DNA of 64,000 nucleotides from Phycisphaerae bacterium (GTDB taxonomy: Bacteria > Planctomycetota > Phycisphaerae > UBA1845), in contig JAJDEB010000002.1 of assembly GCA_029260015.1 (NCBI GenBank), positions 300,027-364,026 of the forward strand, in the 5' to 3' direction. The notes beneath the pieces were generated by a model. The model did no database searches. It was not told where the DNA came from and was given only the letters and a program-made list of their open reading frames with translations. Numbering within the stretch: position 1 is the stretch's first letter; every line of letters begins with the position of its first letter. This document shows, one piece after another, positions 41,644-50,995 of this stretch. The translations under genes and the position numbers were made by a program.

Positions 41644-42876
41644 TTAGTTGTTGCTGATCTTGCGTCTGCGGTGGGCTAGGGCGGCCATCATCATCATGGC
41701 GGTGATTCCGCTGTGGATCATTCCAACCCCGCAGATGCCACGAACGTCATTTCCGGTATTGTCGGAAAGATCGAGGTCGGCGGTGGGGCGATCTTCACGC
41801 GGATTATTCGTGACGACGCGCATGATTCGTCCGGAGAATAGTTCGGTGTAGTAGAGGTTGCCATCGTTTCCGAGGGCGAGATCGACGGGGCCATTCTCGA
41901 GTTCGACGAATATTTCGTGGCTGACGATTTCGTCGCCATCGAATACTGCGCGAAAGATGGCTTGGGTGACATAGTCGATGTGGAAGAGGTTGTTGTCGTA
42001 TTCGGTTGCGAAGCGCCGCCCGTCATAGAAAACGCTGCCGGAAATTGATGAGCCTTCGTCGTGATAGGCGAGGACGGGGTTGGTGAATCCGTCGGCTTCT
42101 GCGGTTTCGGAGATGCCTTCGACTTCGGGCCAACCGTGGTTTTCGCCGACGCGTACGAGGTTGATTTCTTCGCGTTGGGCTTCGGCGCTCGATCCGACGT
42201 CCATGACGAATAGTTGGCCATCGGGTGAGAAGCAGAATCGGAATGGATTGCGAAAGCCCGATGCAAACGTCGCCCGCTTTGCGCCCGTTGGCGTTTCAAA
42301 TGGATTGTCGTCGGGCGTGCTGCCGTCTGCATTGATTCGGCAAATCTTACCCGCTAATGATTGAATGTCCTGGCTATTGGCGGGGGTGCCGATGTCGCCG
42401 ATCGAGAAGTAAAGCGTGCCATCGGGAGCGAACCTAATGCAGCCGCCATTGTGAACGGTTCCTGACGTTGGCAGGTTGGCGCGGATGATGGTTTCGTTTT
42501 CGCCGACGTTTTCGTTGTCGGTCCAGCGGAGGATGCGTTGCTCTTTGTCAGAGACGGTGGCGAATCCGTAGATGTAGCTGTCATTTTCAAAATCGGGTGA
42601 AAGTGCGAGGCTGAGCAGTCCGCACTCGCCTTCCGTAAAAACCTCTGGTTGGGCGAATGGTTCTTCAAGAAGCACGCCGTTTTCAACGACGCGAATTGCG
42701 CCTTCGCGCTCGGCGATGAATAGGCGGCCATCCGGTGCGTACGCCAGTGCGATGGGTTGTACAAGACCTTCGGCGAAGACTTCGACTGAGAATTCATCGT
42801 CGTATGCAGTTTGCGCGTTGACAGATTGCGCGCAGACCAATGACGTGAAGATTGTAAAAGCGAGTCGGTCGAACAT
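41644..42876 (-). CDS. Secreted GSDH-type (PQQ-dependent sugar dehydrogenase-like) propeller protein
   Basis: 410 residues from ATG 42876. Signal peptide residues 1-22 (ends SVNAQT). GSDH propeller throughout: LAYAPDGRLFIAEREGAIRV, VHNGGCIRFAPDGTLYFSIG, FRNPFRFCFSPDGQLFVMD. C-terminus: CGVGMIHSGITAMMMMAAL followed by HRRRK, i.e. a short hydrophobic helix then basic residues, like a CTERM sorting or membrane anchor, with a Cys just before. The upstream frame extends into a palindromic repeat (42920-42984) but the signal peptide fixes the start. It follows the DUF1501/DUF1800 pair on the same strand. Confidence 0.82.
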   Translation of the reverse strand: MFDRLAFTIFTSLVCAQSVNAQTAYDDEFSVEVFAEGLVQPIALAYAPDGRLFIAEREGAIRVVENGVLLEEPFAQPEVFTEGECGLLSLALSPDFENDSYIYGFATVSDKEQRILRWTDNENVGENETIIRANLPTSGTVHNGGCIRFAPDGTLYFSIGDIGTPANSQDIQSLAGKICRINADGSTPDDNPFETPTGAKRATFASGFRNPFRFCFSPDGQLFVMDVGSSAEAQREEINLVRVGENHGWPEVEGISETAEADGFTNPVLAYHDEGSSISGSVFYDGRRFATEYDNNLFHIDYVTQAIFRAVFDGDEIVSHEIFVELENGPVDLALGNDGNLYYTELFSGRIMRVVTNNPREDRPTADLDLSDNTGNDVRGICGVGMIHSGITAMMMMAALAHRRRKISNN

Positions 42877-42919
42877 GTGTTTCTTCCGTATTCGTTGGAG
42901 CGCTTTTTTGTAAGTCAAC

Positions 42920-42984
42920 GTAGGGTCCGCTGTGCGGACCAGCCGTTTGCAAATTCGTAATGCGGTCCGCACAGCGGACCCTAC
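42920..42984. repeat. REP/BIME-like palindromic repeat, GTAGGGTCCGC type
   Basis: Perfect 21-base inverted arms at 42920-42940 and 42964-42984 (ends GTAGGGTCCGC and GCGGACCCTAC). The right end supplies, on the minus strand, the TAG stop of the DUF1501 gene (42981-42983). Same family as the element at 20718-20787. Confidence 0.9.
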
Positions 42985-44180
42985 ACGAACAGCGACGAAC
43001 CGATGTTGGAGTCGTACGTTTCACCGTTGAGTTCGAAGACTGGTTTGGGATCGAAGCCGAGCCAGTTCTGAATGCACGACGCGAAAACGGCGCGGAAGTC
43101 CACGTAGTATGGCAGCGACTTTTCGTTGAGGTCAGCCGTCGAGACGGCTTGTCCGTGCAGGCCACCGTTGACGCGTGGACCTGCGAGGATCATGTGTCCG
43201 CCATGACCGTGATCGGTGCCGGGGCTGCCGTTCTCTTCATTGCGGCGGCCAAATTCTGAATAGAAACAGACGCAGGTGCGCTCCCACATGCCCATTGCTT
43301 TGAGGTCGGCAACGAACTGGGCGAAGTGGTTGTTGATCTTCGGGAACAGGTCGAGGTTGGCTTGGTCTTGGGAACCGTGGGTGTCGAATCCACCGTAAGA
43401 AAGTTTGATGATTTGCGTTCCCAATCCGGCGGCTGCGAGTTGGGCGGCGCGATAGAACTCTCCGCGCTCTTCACCGGTGGATTCGAACTCAGCCGTCCGT
43501 TCGCGAATTTCTGCGCCGCGTACGTTGATGCGACTATAGGCGTCTATGATGGCTTGGCGTATTGCGTTGGTGCCCTGCTTTTCAAGCGAGAGGCGGGCGA
43601 ACGCATCCTGCACAGCGCCGTGATAGGTTCTGTCGGGGTAGCCATAGCGCGACGGGTCGCCGATGGAGCGGGTGTCGAGCACGCCGAACGGTTCGTCGAA
43701 GTACGTTTTGCGCAAGCGCTCATACCATTTTCCGGGAACGGTTCCATTCAGATTGCGTACGCCGTACTCGAAGACTTCCTGGCTTTCAAAGTGTGAGCCG
43801 TTGGCTTCGGGATATCCAACCTGCTGGATAATCGCAAGTTCGCCAGCGGCATACAAGTCGTTGAAAACGGGAAACAGATTGTTAATGCCGTAGTCCGAAT
43901 TATCGGGCAGAACGGTCAGGTCGTCTTGCGACAGCGCGAGAACCGGTCGCTTGCTTTGATAGACGGAGTTCTTAAAGGGCGCAAGAAAGCTCAATACATC
44001 GAACCCGCCATTGAGTTGGCAAAGCACCAGAAGGTCCCCCGAGCCAGCGGCAGACTGCCCGTAGGTGTTGGCGACCGTTTGCAGCAACGGGTCCGTGAGG
44101 GCCATCGCCCCGACACCCATACCGGTCTTGGCGATAAAGCTGCGGCGATTCATTTTGTGCCACTCTACGCATCCCTTCAT
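42981..44180 (-). CDS. DUF1501 exported protein (Tat-type signal)
   Basis: 399 residues from ATG 44180 (GGGAGA 8 bases before); ATG 44153 (MNRRSF) is an alternative. NRRSFIAKTGMGVGAMAL is a twin-Arg-like signal. DUF1501 features: LVLCQLNGGFDVLSFLAPF, VGYPEANGSHFESQEVFEYG, ISYGGFDTHGSQDQAN-type and FYSEFGRRNEENGSPGTDHGHGG with AGPRVNGGLHG. The family is remotely related to sulfatases/alkaline phosphatases, and its exact activity is not established. It is always found beside DUF1800 genes such as the one upstream here (68 bases). The stop codon lies within a palindromic repeat. Confidence 0.85.
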   Translation of the reverse strand: MKGCVEWHKMNRRSFIAKTGMGVGAMALTDPLLQTVANTYGQSAAGSGDLLVLCQLNGGFDVLSFLAPFKNSVYQSKRPVLALSQDDLTVLPDNSDYGINNLFPVFNDLYAAGELAIIQQVGYPEANGSHFESQEVFEYGVRNLNGTVPGKWYERLRKTYFDEPFGVLDTRSIGDPSRYGYPDRTYHGAVQDAFARLSLEKQGTNAIRQAIIDAYSRINVRGAEIRERTAEFESTGEERGEFYRAAQLAAAGLGTQIIKLSYGGFDTHGSQDQANLDLFPKINNHFAQFVADLKAMGMWERTCVCFYSEFGRRNEENGSPGTDHGHGGHMILAGPRVNGGLHGQAVSTADLNEKSLPYYVDFRAVFASCIQNWLGFDPKPVFELNGETYDSNIGSSLFV

Positions 44181-44248
44181 GTCTCTGTCTCCCGTGTCTC
44201 GGATGTTGCTGCGTTTGTTTGGTCGTCTTAATTTCTTGAAACGTTTTG

Positions 44249-45784
44249 CTAGCGGGTGATGACGTTTTCGTGAACGGCGATCAATCGGATCAACTCGCTG
44301 ACGTGACGCGGTTGCTGGTCCGGTTCGAGCAGGTGAAAAGCGCGCCACCCGTTCTGGTCGAGCACTTCGATGTAGATTTCTTTTTCTTCATCAGTCAGTT
44401 GCAAATGGAACCAACCGGCAACCGTATCGACGATTTCCTCGCGGATTTCGCGTTCAGCCCAGCGTTCGACGGGCGGAAGCAAGTGATAGGGCAGCTCGCT
44501 GGTGCGGTCGGGACCGAATTCCATCTTGCGCGACAGTGCGGAGATGCGGCTTATCAGCCACTGATCTTCAAGCCACGCTTCGCCTTCGGTCCAACCTTCG
44601 ACTCCCGGCGGATTCAGAAGGTCCTGGCCCGCACGTCCGAGGTCGTCGCACAGTTGGTTGAGGATGTAGCCTTGCGAATCTTCACCGTGGACGTGCATGT
44701 CGAGCGTTCGGAAAACACCAACGATGTGTTCAACGGGGGAAGTGATCTGTGAGCCAACCGCGTCTGATGAGAACATGGCCTGCGACGTTAGCAAGCGGCG
44801 GACCATCGGCTCGATTTCAAAATCAGAATCGATAAACGATTGGGCGAGGTCGTTGACAACTGCGTCGCTGGGATCGTCGTGGATGAATGAGACGAAAAGA
44901 TTGCGAGCGACATATCGGGCGGCTTCTGGCTGATCGAGGGTTAAGTCGATCATGCCGAGATAGTCGTAGTCGTCTGGTTCAACGCGCGTCGGCAGAATGC
45001 GTTTGACGGTCGTGTCATGGTTGAGCAGGTCGTAGATCGGGCGGGCGTCTTTTTCTGATTCGCGAAGCAGCGTGATACCGGTGAAGGCTTTCGTTGATTC
45101 TTTGATGTCCTCTTCGCTGTAGAGCACGTCGCGACCGAGCGTGAACAATTCCCAGAATTCGCGTGCATAGTTTTCGTTGGGGCTGTCTTTGGGGCTGTTG
45201 GCACCGTCGAGCCAGATCAGCATCAACGGGTCGATGGTCAGTTCCTGGAGGAAGGTGCGGTAGTTGCCCAGCGATTGCTCGCGAATCATGTTCCAGTGAA
45301 TCACCGCGAGGTTGCGGTCGCGTCCACTGACGACGCGGCGTGAGGTGGCGAATCGGTCGTGCCAGAACATCGCGAGTCTTTCGTGCAGCGGGTTCGGGCT
45401 TTCCAAAAGATAAATCATCCAGCGGCGCGGGATGTTGTCTTCGTAAAGAGCGGCGAGTTCTTCCCATTCGGCTGGAACAGGTTTTTTCTCGAGCAGGTCT
45501 TCGACGGCTGCCGTCAGTCCCATTTGGACAACTTGCTCAACTTGTTCGGGCGTTGCGCCAAAGGCGGCGCGGCGCATCAGGTGATACGCCTCGTCCGAAG
45601 TCAGTTGGTCACCGTGTTTGGCCAGCGATTGCCCTTCGGCGCTACCGCCCGAGTTTCCACCACCGAAGAGTCCGCCACCGTTGTTCGAGCCATCGCCGGT
45701 TGTTCCGGGTTGAGAGTTATTGCAACCCGTAACCGTCATCAACGTAATGGCGACATAGCAAAGCAGGCGCGTCGTGTATGACAT
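44249..45784 (-). CDS. DUF1800 lipoprotein
   Basis: 511 residues. Lipobox MTVTGC with Cys at residue 21, then a Gly/Ser/Asn-rich linker (about 22-50). DUF1800 core: LMRRAAFGATPEQVEQ, ERLAMFWHDRFATSRR, LDGANSPKDSPNENYAREFWELFTLG (Asn-Glu-Asn-Tyr-Ala-Arg-Glu) and NPPGVEGWTEG. Co-occurs with DUF1501 across planctomycetes and other bacteria; activity not known. First gene of the minus-strand set that runs to 41644. GGGGAG lies about 10 bases before the ATG. Confidence 0.88.
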   Translation of the reverse strand: MSYTTRLLCYVAITLMTVTGCNNSQPGTTGDGSNNGGGLFGGGNSGGSAEGQSLAKHGDQLTSDEAYHLMRRAAFGATPEQVEQVVQMGLTAAVEDLLEKKPVPAEWEELAALYEDNIPRRWMIYLLESPNPLHERLAMFWHDRFATSRRVVSGRDRNLAVIHWNMIREQSLGNYRTFLQELTIDPLMLIWLDGANSPKDSPNENYAREFWELFTLGRDVLYSEEDIKESTKAFTGITLLRESEKDARPIYDLLNHDTTVKRILPTRVEPDDYDYLGMIDLTLDQPEAARYVARNLFVSFIHDDPSDAVVNDLAQSFIDSDFEIEPMVRRLLTSQAMFSSDAVGSQITSPVEHIVGVFRTLDMHVHGEDSQGYILNQLCDDLGRAGQDLLNPPGVEGWTEGEAWLEDQWLISRISALSRKMEFGPDRTSELPYHLLPPVERWAEREIREEIVDTVAGWFHLQLTDEEKEIYIEVLDQNGWRAFHLLEPDQQPRHVSELIRLIAVHENVITR

Positions 45785-46101
45785 TGCTTACATTCTCCCC
45801 ATTGAACTTTTGCGAATGTTTGTGTGGAGAGGGCAGCCGATCGCTGGTGGGCGACGGTGTGCTTGCAACTCTCACTCGGATCGCGTTCAACAGTGTTCAT
45901 CGAATACGTGGGCAGGGAAGTCAAAGAAAGTCTCGCGCAAAAGTGCGCGAATCTACCGATTTGGTGGGGTTTTTGAGTTGATCCACGCCGTGATTATGGG
46001 GGTGTGCGCGCAGCCACGCGGTTATGGGATGATCCCAATTGGCGCGAGATCGCTATCTGATAGCAAGTGTACGCGTTGACGTTGTTAGGCAGCGCTTGCG
46101 A
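45785..46101. other. Intergenic region with small hairpins
   Basis: About 317 bases. It contains a perfect hairpin TCGCGCA-AAAG-TGCGCGA (45933-45950) and a smaller one GCTATC-T-GATAGC (46052-46064) close to the stop codon of the GSDH lipoprotein gene. The first could be a terminator or regulatory stem, but neither has a T run. It should also hold the promoter of the DUF1800 gene; no clear box was found and no gene is supported. Confidence 0.4.
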
Positions 46102-47496
46102 TTACTCGGTTGGCGCTATTCGATAGACAACCCCACCGGTTCCGACCGGGCCCGCGTTATCGGAGGCGCAGATATACACCTCGCCATTGTTGTCCTGACC
46201 AAAGCCAAAGAGATATTGATTCAGTCGTCCGTTATTGTTGCCAGCGACTGATAACTCACGGCGCGTCCATACGCCGTCTGCATTCTGAACGGCGGCGAAG
46301 AGGGTGCCATCGGGCGTGCCGAAACCGGCGCTGAAGTCTCCGAAGATGTAATGGCCAGTCAGCGCAGGAATGTCACTGCCCCGATAAACGTAGCCGCCGA
46401 TGACCGAGATGCCGATTGGAACACCATTCGTTCCGACGTGTTGATAGGTCAGGATGGGTTCAACCAGTGGCGTGCCATCGGTACCCATGTCGGGGCAGTC
46501 GGCGAGCGGTACGTCCGGGCTGGCTGGGTTGAAGCAGTTGTTGCCTTCGCGAATGTTCCAACCGAAATTGCCACCGTTGGTTACGATATTGACTTCTTCG
46601 ACCAAGTCCTGGCCCACATCGGCGACATAGAGTTCGTTGTCTCCGCCCTGGTCGAACGAGAATCGAAATGGATTGCGAAAACCGTACGCGAAGATTTCCG
46701 CGCCGAATGGAGGCTCGTTTGCGAACGGGTTGGTGGCGGGAATGGCGTAGGCGAGTCCCGGGTTGGGAATGCCATTGACATCGATGCGCAAGATACTGCC
46801 GAGCAGGTTGCTGCGATCCTGGCCATTGCCCAGGTTGGGTGTGTGCCCGACGCCAACATCGTTGCCTCCACCACCGTCTGCGACCGCGATGTAGAGATTA
46901 CCTTCGGGTCCGAATCCCAGTTGTCCGCCGTTGTGGTTGGATTGTGGTTGCAGGATTTCCAGGAGGATCAACTCGCTGGCGGGATCGGCAATATTGGGGT
47001 CGTCGTCGGATACATGAAATTCGGATACTCGCGATTGCGAATCGAATGCTGGCGGGGCAGTCTCGCCTTTTTCTGCGGTGTACAGAACGAAGAAGCGACC
47101 ATTGTTGGCAAAGTCCGGGTGAAGGGTGAAGCCCAGCAAGCCGCGTTCGTCGAACCCAAACCCGCCGCCGATGTCGATCATGCGATCGGTGACATCGAGG
47201 AAGGGCGTTTCATTCATCGTACCGTTGGAGTTCAGGATATGGACCGTTCCGGATTGATCGTAGATGAATTTGCGACCCGTACCGTCGTCGGCTTGTTCGA
47301 GGCCCAGTGGTGAGGTCAGCCCGTCGGCGACCATGACGAGGTTGATCTCGGTGCCTTCAATGGGATCGTCACCGTTGTCGGGCGGAGTTGTCTCGGTGCA
47401 TCCGGTCAATGAACCGAATGTGATCGCAAGCAGTAGCATTCCTTTGAGGCAATATGCGGTGCGAGGATTGATGCGAGGGGCTTGGGTGCTTTGCAT
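46102..47496 (-). CDS. GSDH-type propeller lipoprotein
   Basis: 464 residues from ATG 47496 (GGAAGG 8 bases before). Signal with lipobox GSLTGC (Cys about residue 33), followed by a Pro/Asp-rich linker. GSDH propeller: RGLLGFTLHPDFANNGRFFV, SNHNGGQLGFGPEGNLYIAV, YGFRNPFRFSFDQG and the loop INGYVYRGSDIPALTGHYIF-like segment (GGYVYRGSDIP). By family a PQQ-dependent sugar dehydrogenase; Ca/PQQ ligands were not traced. Paralogue of 41644-42876 and of the central domain of 23958-27671. Confidence 0.85.
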   Translation of the reverse strand: MQSTQAPRINPRTAYCLKGMLLLAITFGSLTGCTETTPPDNGDDPIEGTEINLVMVADGLTSPLGLEQADDGTGRKFIYDQSGTVHILNSNGTMNETPFLDVTDRMIDIGGGFGFDERGLLGFTLHPDFANNGRFFVLYTAEKGETAPPAFDSQSRVSEFHVSDDDPNIADPASELILLEILQPQSNHNGGQLGFGPEGNLYIAVADGGGGNDVGVGHTPNLGNGQDRSNLLGSILRIDVNGIPNPGLAYAIPATNPFANEPPFGAEIFAYGFRNPFRFSFDQGGDNELYVADVGQDLVEEVNIVTNGGNFGWNIREGNNCFNPASPDVPLADCPDMGTDGTPLVEPILTYQHVGTNGVPIGISVIGGYVYRGSDIPALTGHYIFGDFSAGFGTPDGTLFAAVQNADGVWTRRELSVAGNNNGRLNQYLFGFGQDNNGEVYICASDNAGPVGTGGVVYRIAPTE

Positions 47497-47737
47497 TGAT
47501 AGACCTTCCACTGAGTCGAAAGCAGGATCGTTTGGCGGATCATATTGATATCGCAACTATCTACCGAAGCAATGTGGGTGACAAGTGGGATTATTGCGGC
47601 GTGCGTCACGACGAATCCAGCGGATCGGGGTTCTTGTGGGCGATTTGTGGCGATCCGTGGCGATTTGTGTCAATTCAGGCAGGACAGCCAAACCCGTTGA
47701 CAGGATTTAGGGGCGGCGTGCGTCTATAAGGGGGATC

Positions 47738-48319
47738 ATGGAAATAGCGGCAGACGCTAACTTCGACGCTGAACAACCGGTCATAGAGGCGATCCAACAG
47801 GGCGACCACTATGCGTTTCGGGAACTTCTGCGCCGCCATGATCGCTGGGTTCGGGGGGTGGTGTTTGGCGTTCTCGGATGCAGCGACCACATCGACGACG
47901 TGACCCAGCAGGTTTGGACGTCGGTGTGGGAGAAGATTTCCGACCTTCGCGACACGAGTCGTTGGCGGGTTTGGTTGTATCGGTTGGCGCGCAATGCGGC
48001 GGTCGATGCAGGGCGGAATGTCACGAAGCATCGCGAGCGCACTTGCGCGTTGCCAGCGCAGATTCTTGATCGGGAAAACACCGACCCGCAGCAGAAATTT
48101 GGCGTTCGTGAAAAACGCCAAGCTGTGCAGGCTGCGATTGAATCGTTACCGGCGCTGTATCGCGAACCGCTGACGCTGCGACATCTGGAAGGGTGGAGCT
48201 ACAAGGAAATCGCCGAAGTACTGGGCGCCCCGGTGGACACGATTGAAACAAGATTGGTGAGAGCGCGGCGAATGCTTCGTAAGGCGCTCACCCAAGATGA
48301 AGAGTCGGAGTCAAGTTGA
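47738..48319 (+). CDS. ECF RNA polymerase sigma factor
   Basis: 193 residues. Sigma region 2 at about 15-85 (HYAFRELLRRHDRWVRGVVF, DDVTQQVWTSVWEKI, WLYRLARNAAVDAGR) and region 4 at about 125-185 (LPALYREPLTLRHLEGWSYK then EIAEVLGAPVDTIETRLVRA). AAGGGGG lies 4 bases before the ATG. It heads a plus-strand operon with a probable anti-sigma factor and a PDZ protein. Divergent from the GSDH lipoprotein, whose promoter it may control. Confidence 0.9.
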   Translation: MEIAADANFDAEQPVIEAIQQGDHYAFRELLRRHDRWVRGVVFGVLGCSDHIDDVTQQVWTSVWEKISDLRDTSRWRVWLYRLARNAAVDAGRNVTKHRERTCALPAQILDRENTDPQQKFGVREKRQAVQAAIESLPALYREPLTLRHLEGWSYKEIAEVLGAPVDTIETRLVRARRMLRKALTQDEESESS

Positions 48320-48374
48320 ACGCGTAGAAATGCATGAGTTCATCAGAATGACTTTCGCAAAAGATGGCAGGATC

Positions 48375-49040
48375 ATGAAAGAAAACACAAAAATTGAAAG
48401 ATTGGCCCACATTGAAAGACTGATCGTCCGCAAGCTCGACGGCGAGATTTCCGAAGGCGAGCAGTTGGAGTTGGATCGCGAGTTGATTCGCAGTGCCGAT
48501 GTGAGGGCGCTTTATGAATCGTACTGCGAAATCGACGACCTCGCGGCTGACGTGATTCGAACGAGTGCGCGTGGGGCTGGTGATGGTGAAGAGATGTCGG
48601 TTCCGGTGCTTCGGGTTCGCCATGAAGTGGTGGCCCATCAGCCCCGTCATCACAAATGGATGGTTTATGCGAGTGGATTGGCTGCTTGTCTGGCGCTGGT
48701 ATTGATTTGGAAAACACCGGGTTCAAATTATCAGCCGAGCCCCACGCAACGGCCGCAGGCAGGCAATGTTGATGATGGCGGCTGGGGTGGGTTTAGCGGT
48801 AACCCGATGAACGCAGCCCAACTGAATGCCGCCCATCGCAATTCAATCCTGGGTGATGAAATTGGCGTTTGGAATGTGGCTGACCTTCCGCAGCAACGGT
48901 TGGACCGTACGACGGATCAGAATCTGATCCTGGTTCCGACGGACAACGGTGGGTACTACCTTTTGCGTATGGATCATGTGCGCAAGGTGCGTCAGCCCAA
49001 GGACCAGGCAGAGGCGCTTCACTGGAATCGGCCGATCTAG
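48375..49040 (+). CDS. Probable single-span anti-sigma factor
   Basis: 221 residues from ATG 48375 (AGG 6 bases before); in-frame ATGs at 48297, 48330 and 48348 are alternatives, the first overlapping the sigma gene. N-terminal 90 residues are acidic and helical (RLIVRKLDGEISEGEQLELD), a pattern seen in planctomycete anti-sigma/FecR-like proteins that bind the sigma factor. One membrane helix at about 96-113 (WMVYASGLAACLALVLIW), then an exported Gly/Pro-rich tail. No zinc-binding HxxxCxxC. Role inferred from gene order and topology. Confidence 0.7.
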   Translation: MKENTKIERLAHIERLIVRKLDGEISEGEQLELDRELIRSADVRALYESYCEIDDLAADVIRTSARGAGDGEEMSVPVLRVRHEVVAHQPRHHKWMVYASGLAACLALVLIWKTPGSNYQPSPTQRPQAGNVDDGGWGGFSGNPMNAAQLNAAHRNSILGDEIGVWNVADLPQQRLDRTTDQNLILVPTDNGGYYLLRMDHVRKVRQPKDQAEALHWNRPI

Positions 49041-49166
49041 TGAATGCAGTTGTTTGTGAGAGTCGTATTTGAGGTTTCGTTATTGACGTGTTTGTCATTC
49101 AAACGGATGACGAATTGAACATGAATTCATTCGATCATTGATGGTTATTTTGAAAGGGTAGTTGAC

Positions 49167-50531
49167 ATGAAGACAATCATTTTCAGCACGGTGTTGTTGA
49201 TCGCCGCGCCCCTTTGGGCGGTAGACGAGTCCAAGTCGCAGGTTGTCACGGAGAAGGATGGCGTTCTGGTTGTTGAAAACGCGGACCAGGGAAACGTTGA
49301 AGTCAAAGTTGTCCGGGTCGCTGCGGATGAGCAGAGTGCCGATGCGGGACACGGTACAGCGCAGATTGTCATCAAGATGCAGGACGACGGAAACGTGGAC
49401 GAAGATGTGGTCATCCGCAAACGCGCTCATGTGATCGCCCGGGTGGGTGACGGCGATACCGATCGCGGTTGGTTGGGTGTTTACCTTGGCAAGGTTGAAG
49501 CAAGCGATGCCGAAGAGCTCAACATCGAAGGTGGTGTTCGTATTTTGAACGTCATCAAAGAGAGTCCAGCCGAGGCGGCTGGCTTGGAAAAAGGCGACAT
49601 CGTTACATCGATCAACGGCGAATCAATCGCTGACGGTGTAGTCAGCTTGTCAAAGGCGATTGGCGAACTGGGTCCGGGAAGCGAGGCCCGAATTGGTGTG
49701 AATCGTGAAGGCCGATCGCTTGAATTGACGGCGACGCTTGGCAAACCGCAGACCGGTAAGGTTGAACTGATGCACACGCCGGATTTCGCGTTTGGAGACA
49801 GCTTCAGCTTTGGCCCCAACGTGTGGCATTTTGAAAAATCCGGCGACGCCCAAGGGCTTACATTTGATGCCAACTTCGATTGGCAAGATTTGCCCGAGGG
49901 GCTTCAGGACTTGGCCAACCTCAACGCCGAATTCGATGTTCGCTTTGATAACGGTGAGCGAGTCGTCAACATCAAGTCAAACGACAACGGTGAAGTGGTG
50001 AGCATTTCGCAGAATGGCGATGGACCAATCACCGTGAAGCGATTTGAGGAAGGCTTTGAAGGCGACGCCGAAGAAACCGAATATGCAGATGCCGACGCGC
50101 TACAGGCGGCTGACCAGGACGCGTTTGACTTGTACGATTCGCACAATTCCCGTTCGGTTTACATGATTAAGTCGGGCGGAACGGGTGGAGCCAACTTCAC
50201 GTTTGACATCGACTCCGACAATCTTGAGTTTTTGCACAAGGACTTGATGGAGCGGATCGGCGAGCAAGCTGCCCTTTCGGGTGAAGCCCGCGAGAAGATT
50301 CATAATGCATTGATCAACCTGAAGGACGGGGCTGGTGGGCACGCGATGTTCGTGCATGCCGACAAGGCGCAGCAGTCGTTTAAGGTGAACCCCGACGGCG
50401 AGATTGAACTCACCATTCGCAAGGGTGATGCGGAAGTGGTCAAGGTGTATAGCGATGCAGATGACCTGCGTGACCGCAATCCGGAAGCGTATGACAAGTA
50501 CAGCGATGTGTTGGACGCTGCCAACGATTAG
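49167..50531 (+). CDS. Exported PDZ-domain protein of the sigma-factor operon
   Basis: 454 residues. Signal peptide 1-18 (LLIAAPLWA). A PDZ domain at about 95-200: GWLGVYLGKVE, SPAEAAGLEKGDIVTSING and ELGPGSEARIGVNREG. No protease catalytic triad is visible; the remainder is acidic, beta-rich and unassigned. AAAGGG lies 9 bases before the ATG and a strong terminator follows the gene. In RpoE-type systems PDZ proteins sense envelope damage and release the sigma factor; a sensor role here is inference. Confidence 0.75.
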   Translation: MKTIIFSTVLLIAAPLWAVDESKSQVVTEKDGVLVVENADQGNVEVKVVRVAADEQSADAGHGTAQIVIKMQDDGNVDEDVVIRKRAHVIARVGDGDTDRGWLGVYLGKVEASDAEELNIEGGVRILNVIKESPAEAAGLEKGDIVTSINGESIADGVVSLSKAIGELGPGSEARIGVNREGRSLELTATLGKPQTGKVELMHTPDFAFGDSFSFGPNVWHFEKSGDAQGLTFDANFDWQDLPEGLQDLANLNAEFDVRFDNGERVVNIKSNDNGEVVSISQNGDGPITVKRFEEGFEGDAEETEYADADALQAADQDAFDLYDSHNSRSVYMIKSGGTGGANFTFDIDSDNLEFLHKDLMERIGEQAALSGEAREKIHNALINLKDGAGGHAMFVHADKAQQSFKVNPDGEIELTIRKGDAEVVKVYSDADDLRDRNPEAYDKYSDVLDAAND

Positions 50532-50563
50532 GTCGCAAGTATTGCTTAATCAAGATGAACATT

Positions 50564-50598
50564 GGACCCGCAGGGTTATTCCTGCGGGTCTTTTTTTT
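50564..50598 (+). terminator. Rho-independent terminator of the sigma/anti-sigma/PDZ operon
   Basis: GACCCGCAGG (50565-50574), loop GTTATT, CCTGCGGGTC (50581-50590), then eight T residues (50591-50598). Perfect 10-base stem; 33 bases past the stop codon. Confidence 0.92.
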
Positions 50599-50614
50599 CG
50601 CATGTCGCGCGGAA

Positions 50615-50950
50615 TCACATGATGACGATGCTGATGCCTTCGTTGCCGCGATCCAAGTCGGAATCTTTGCGCAGTGATGGGTTTTCGTCGAGGACTTCAC
50701 GGGTTTGTTCGTCGAAAATCGACCAGTTCTCGCCGAAGATGTATTGGCGGAGCTCGCCTTTTTTTCGTCGTTTGCGAAGAGACTTACGAATGCCGATTTG
50801 CAGTGTTCCGCCGACACCGGACGAGCCGTAACCGTGAATGAGTTTGATCGCGGAATGTTTCTTCTGGCGTGCTAGTACTAGTGCGGAGGTAAGTTTCTGC
50901 CGTGCTTCTTCAAGCGTCGGCATGCCTTCCTTGAGATTGACGGTGTTCAT
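50615..50950 (-). CDS. Small Smr-domain protein
   Basis: 111 residues, essentially a lone Smr domain: IKLIHGYGSSGVGGTLQIGI (about 40-59) with the HGxG(x)xxG motif and the following basic helix RKSLRKRRKKGELR. Smr domains nick or bind branched nucleic acids or mRNA; MutS2 normally carries one, and stand-alone forms occur. No SD visible. It lies 45 bases downstream of the RNase D gene on the same strand. Confidence 0.75.
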   Translation of the reverse strand: MNTVNLKEGMPTLEEARQKLTSALVLARQKKHSAIKLIHGYGSSGVGGTLQIGIRKSLRKRRKKGELRQYIFGENWSIFDEQTREVLDENPSLRKDSDLDRGNEGISIVIM

Positions 50951-50995
50951 GGCGAGCGATCCAGATTTTGGCGATTGGGGCGGATCGGTCGATCC

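Noticed and set aside
45933..45950. Hairpin TCGCGCA-AAAG-TGCGCGA as terminator.
   Set aside because: No T run on either side and it lies nearly 150 bases upstream of one start codon and 170 from the nearest stop; kept only as a note in the intergenic entry.
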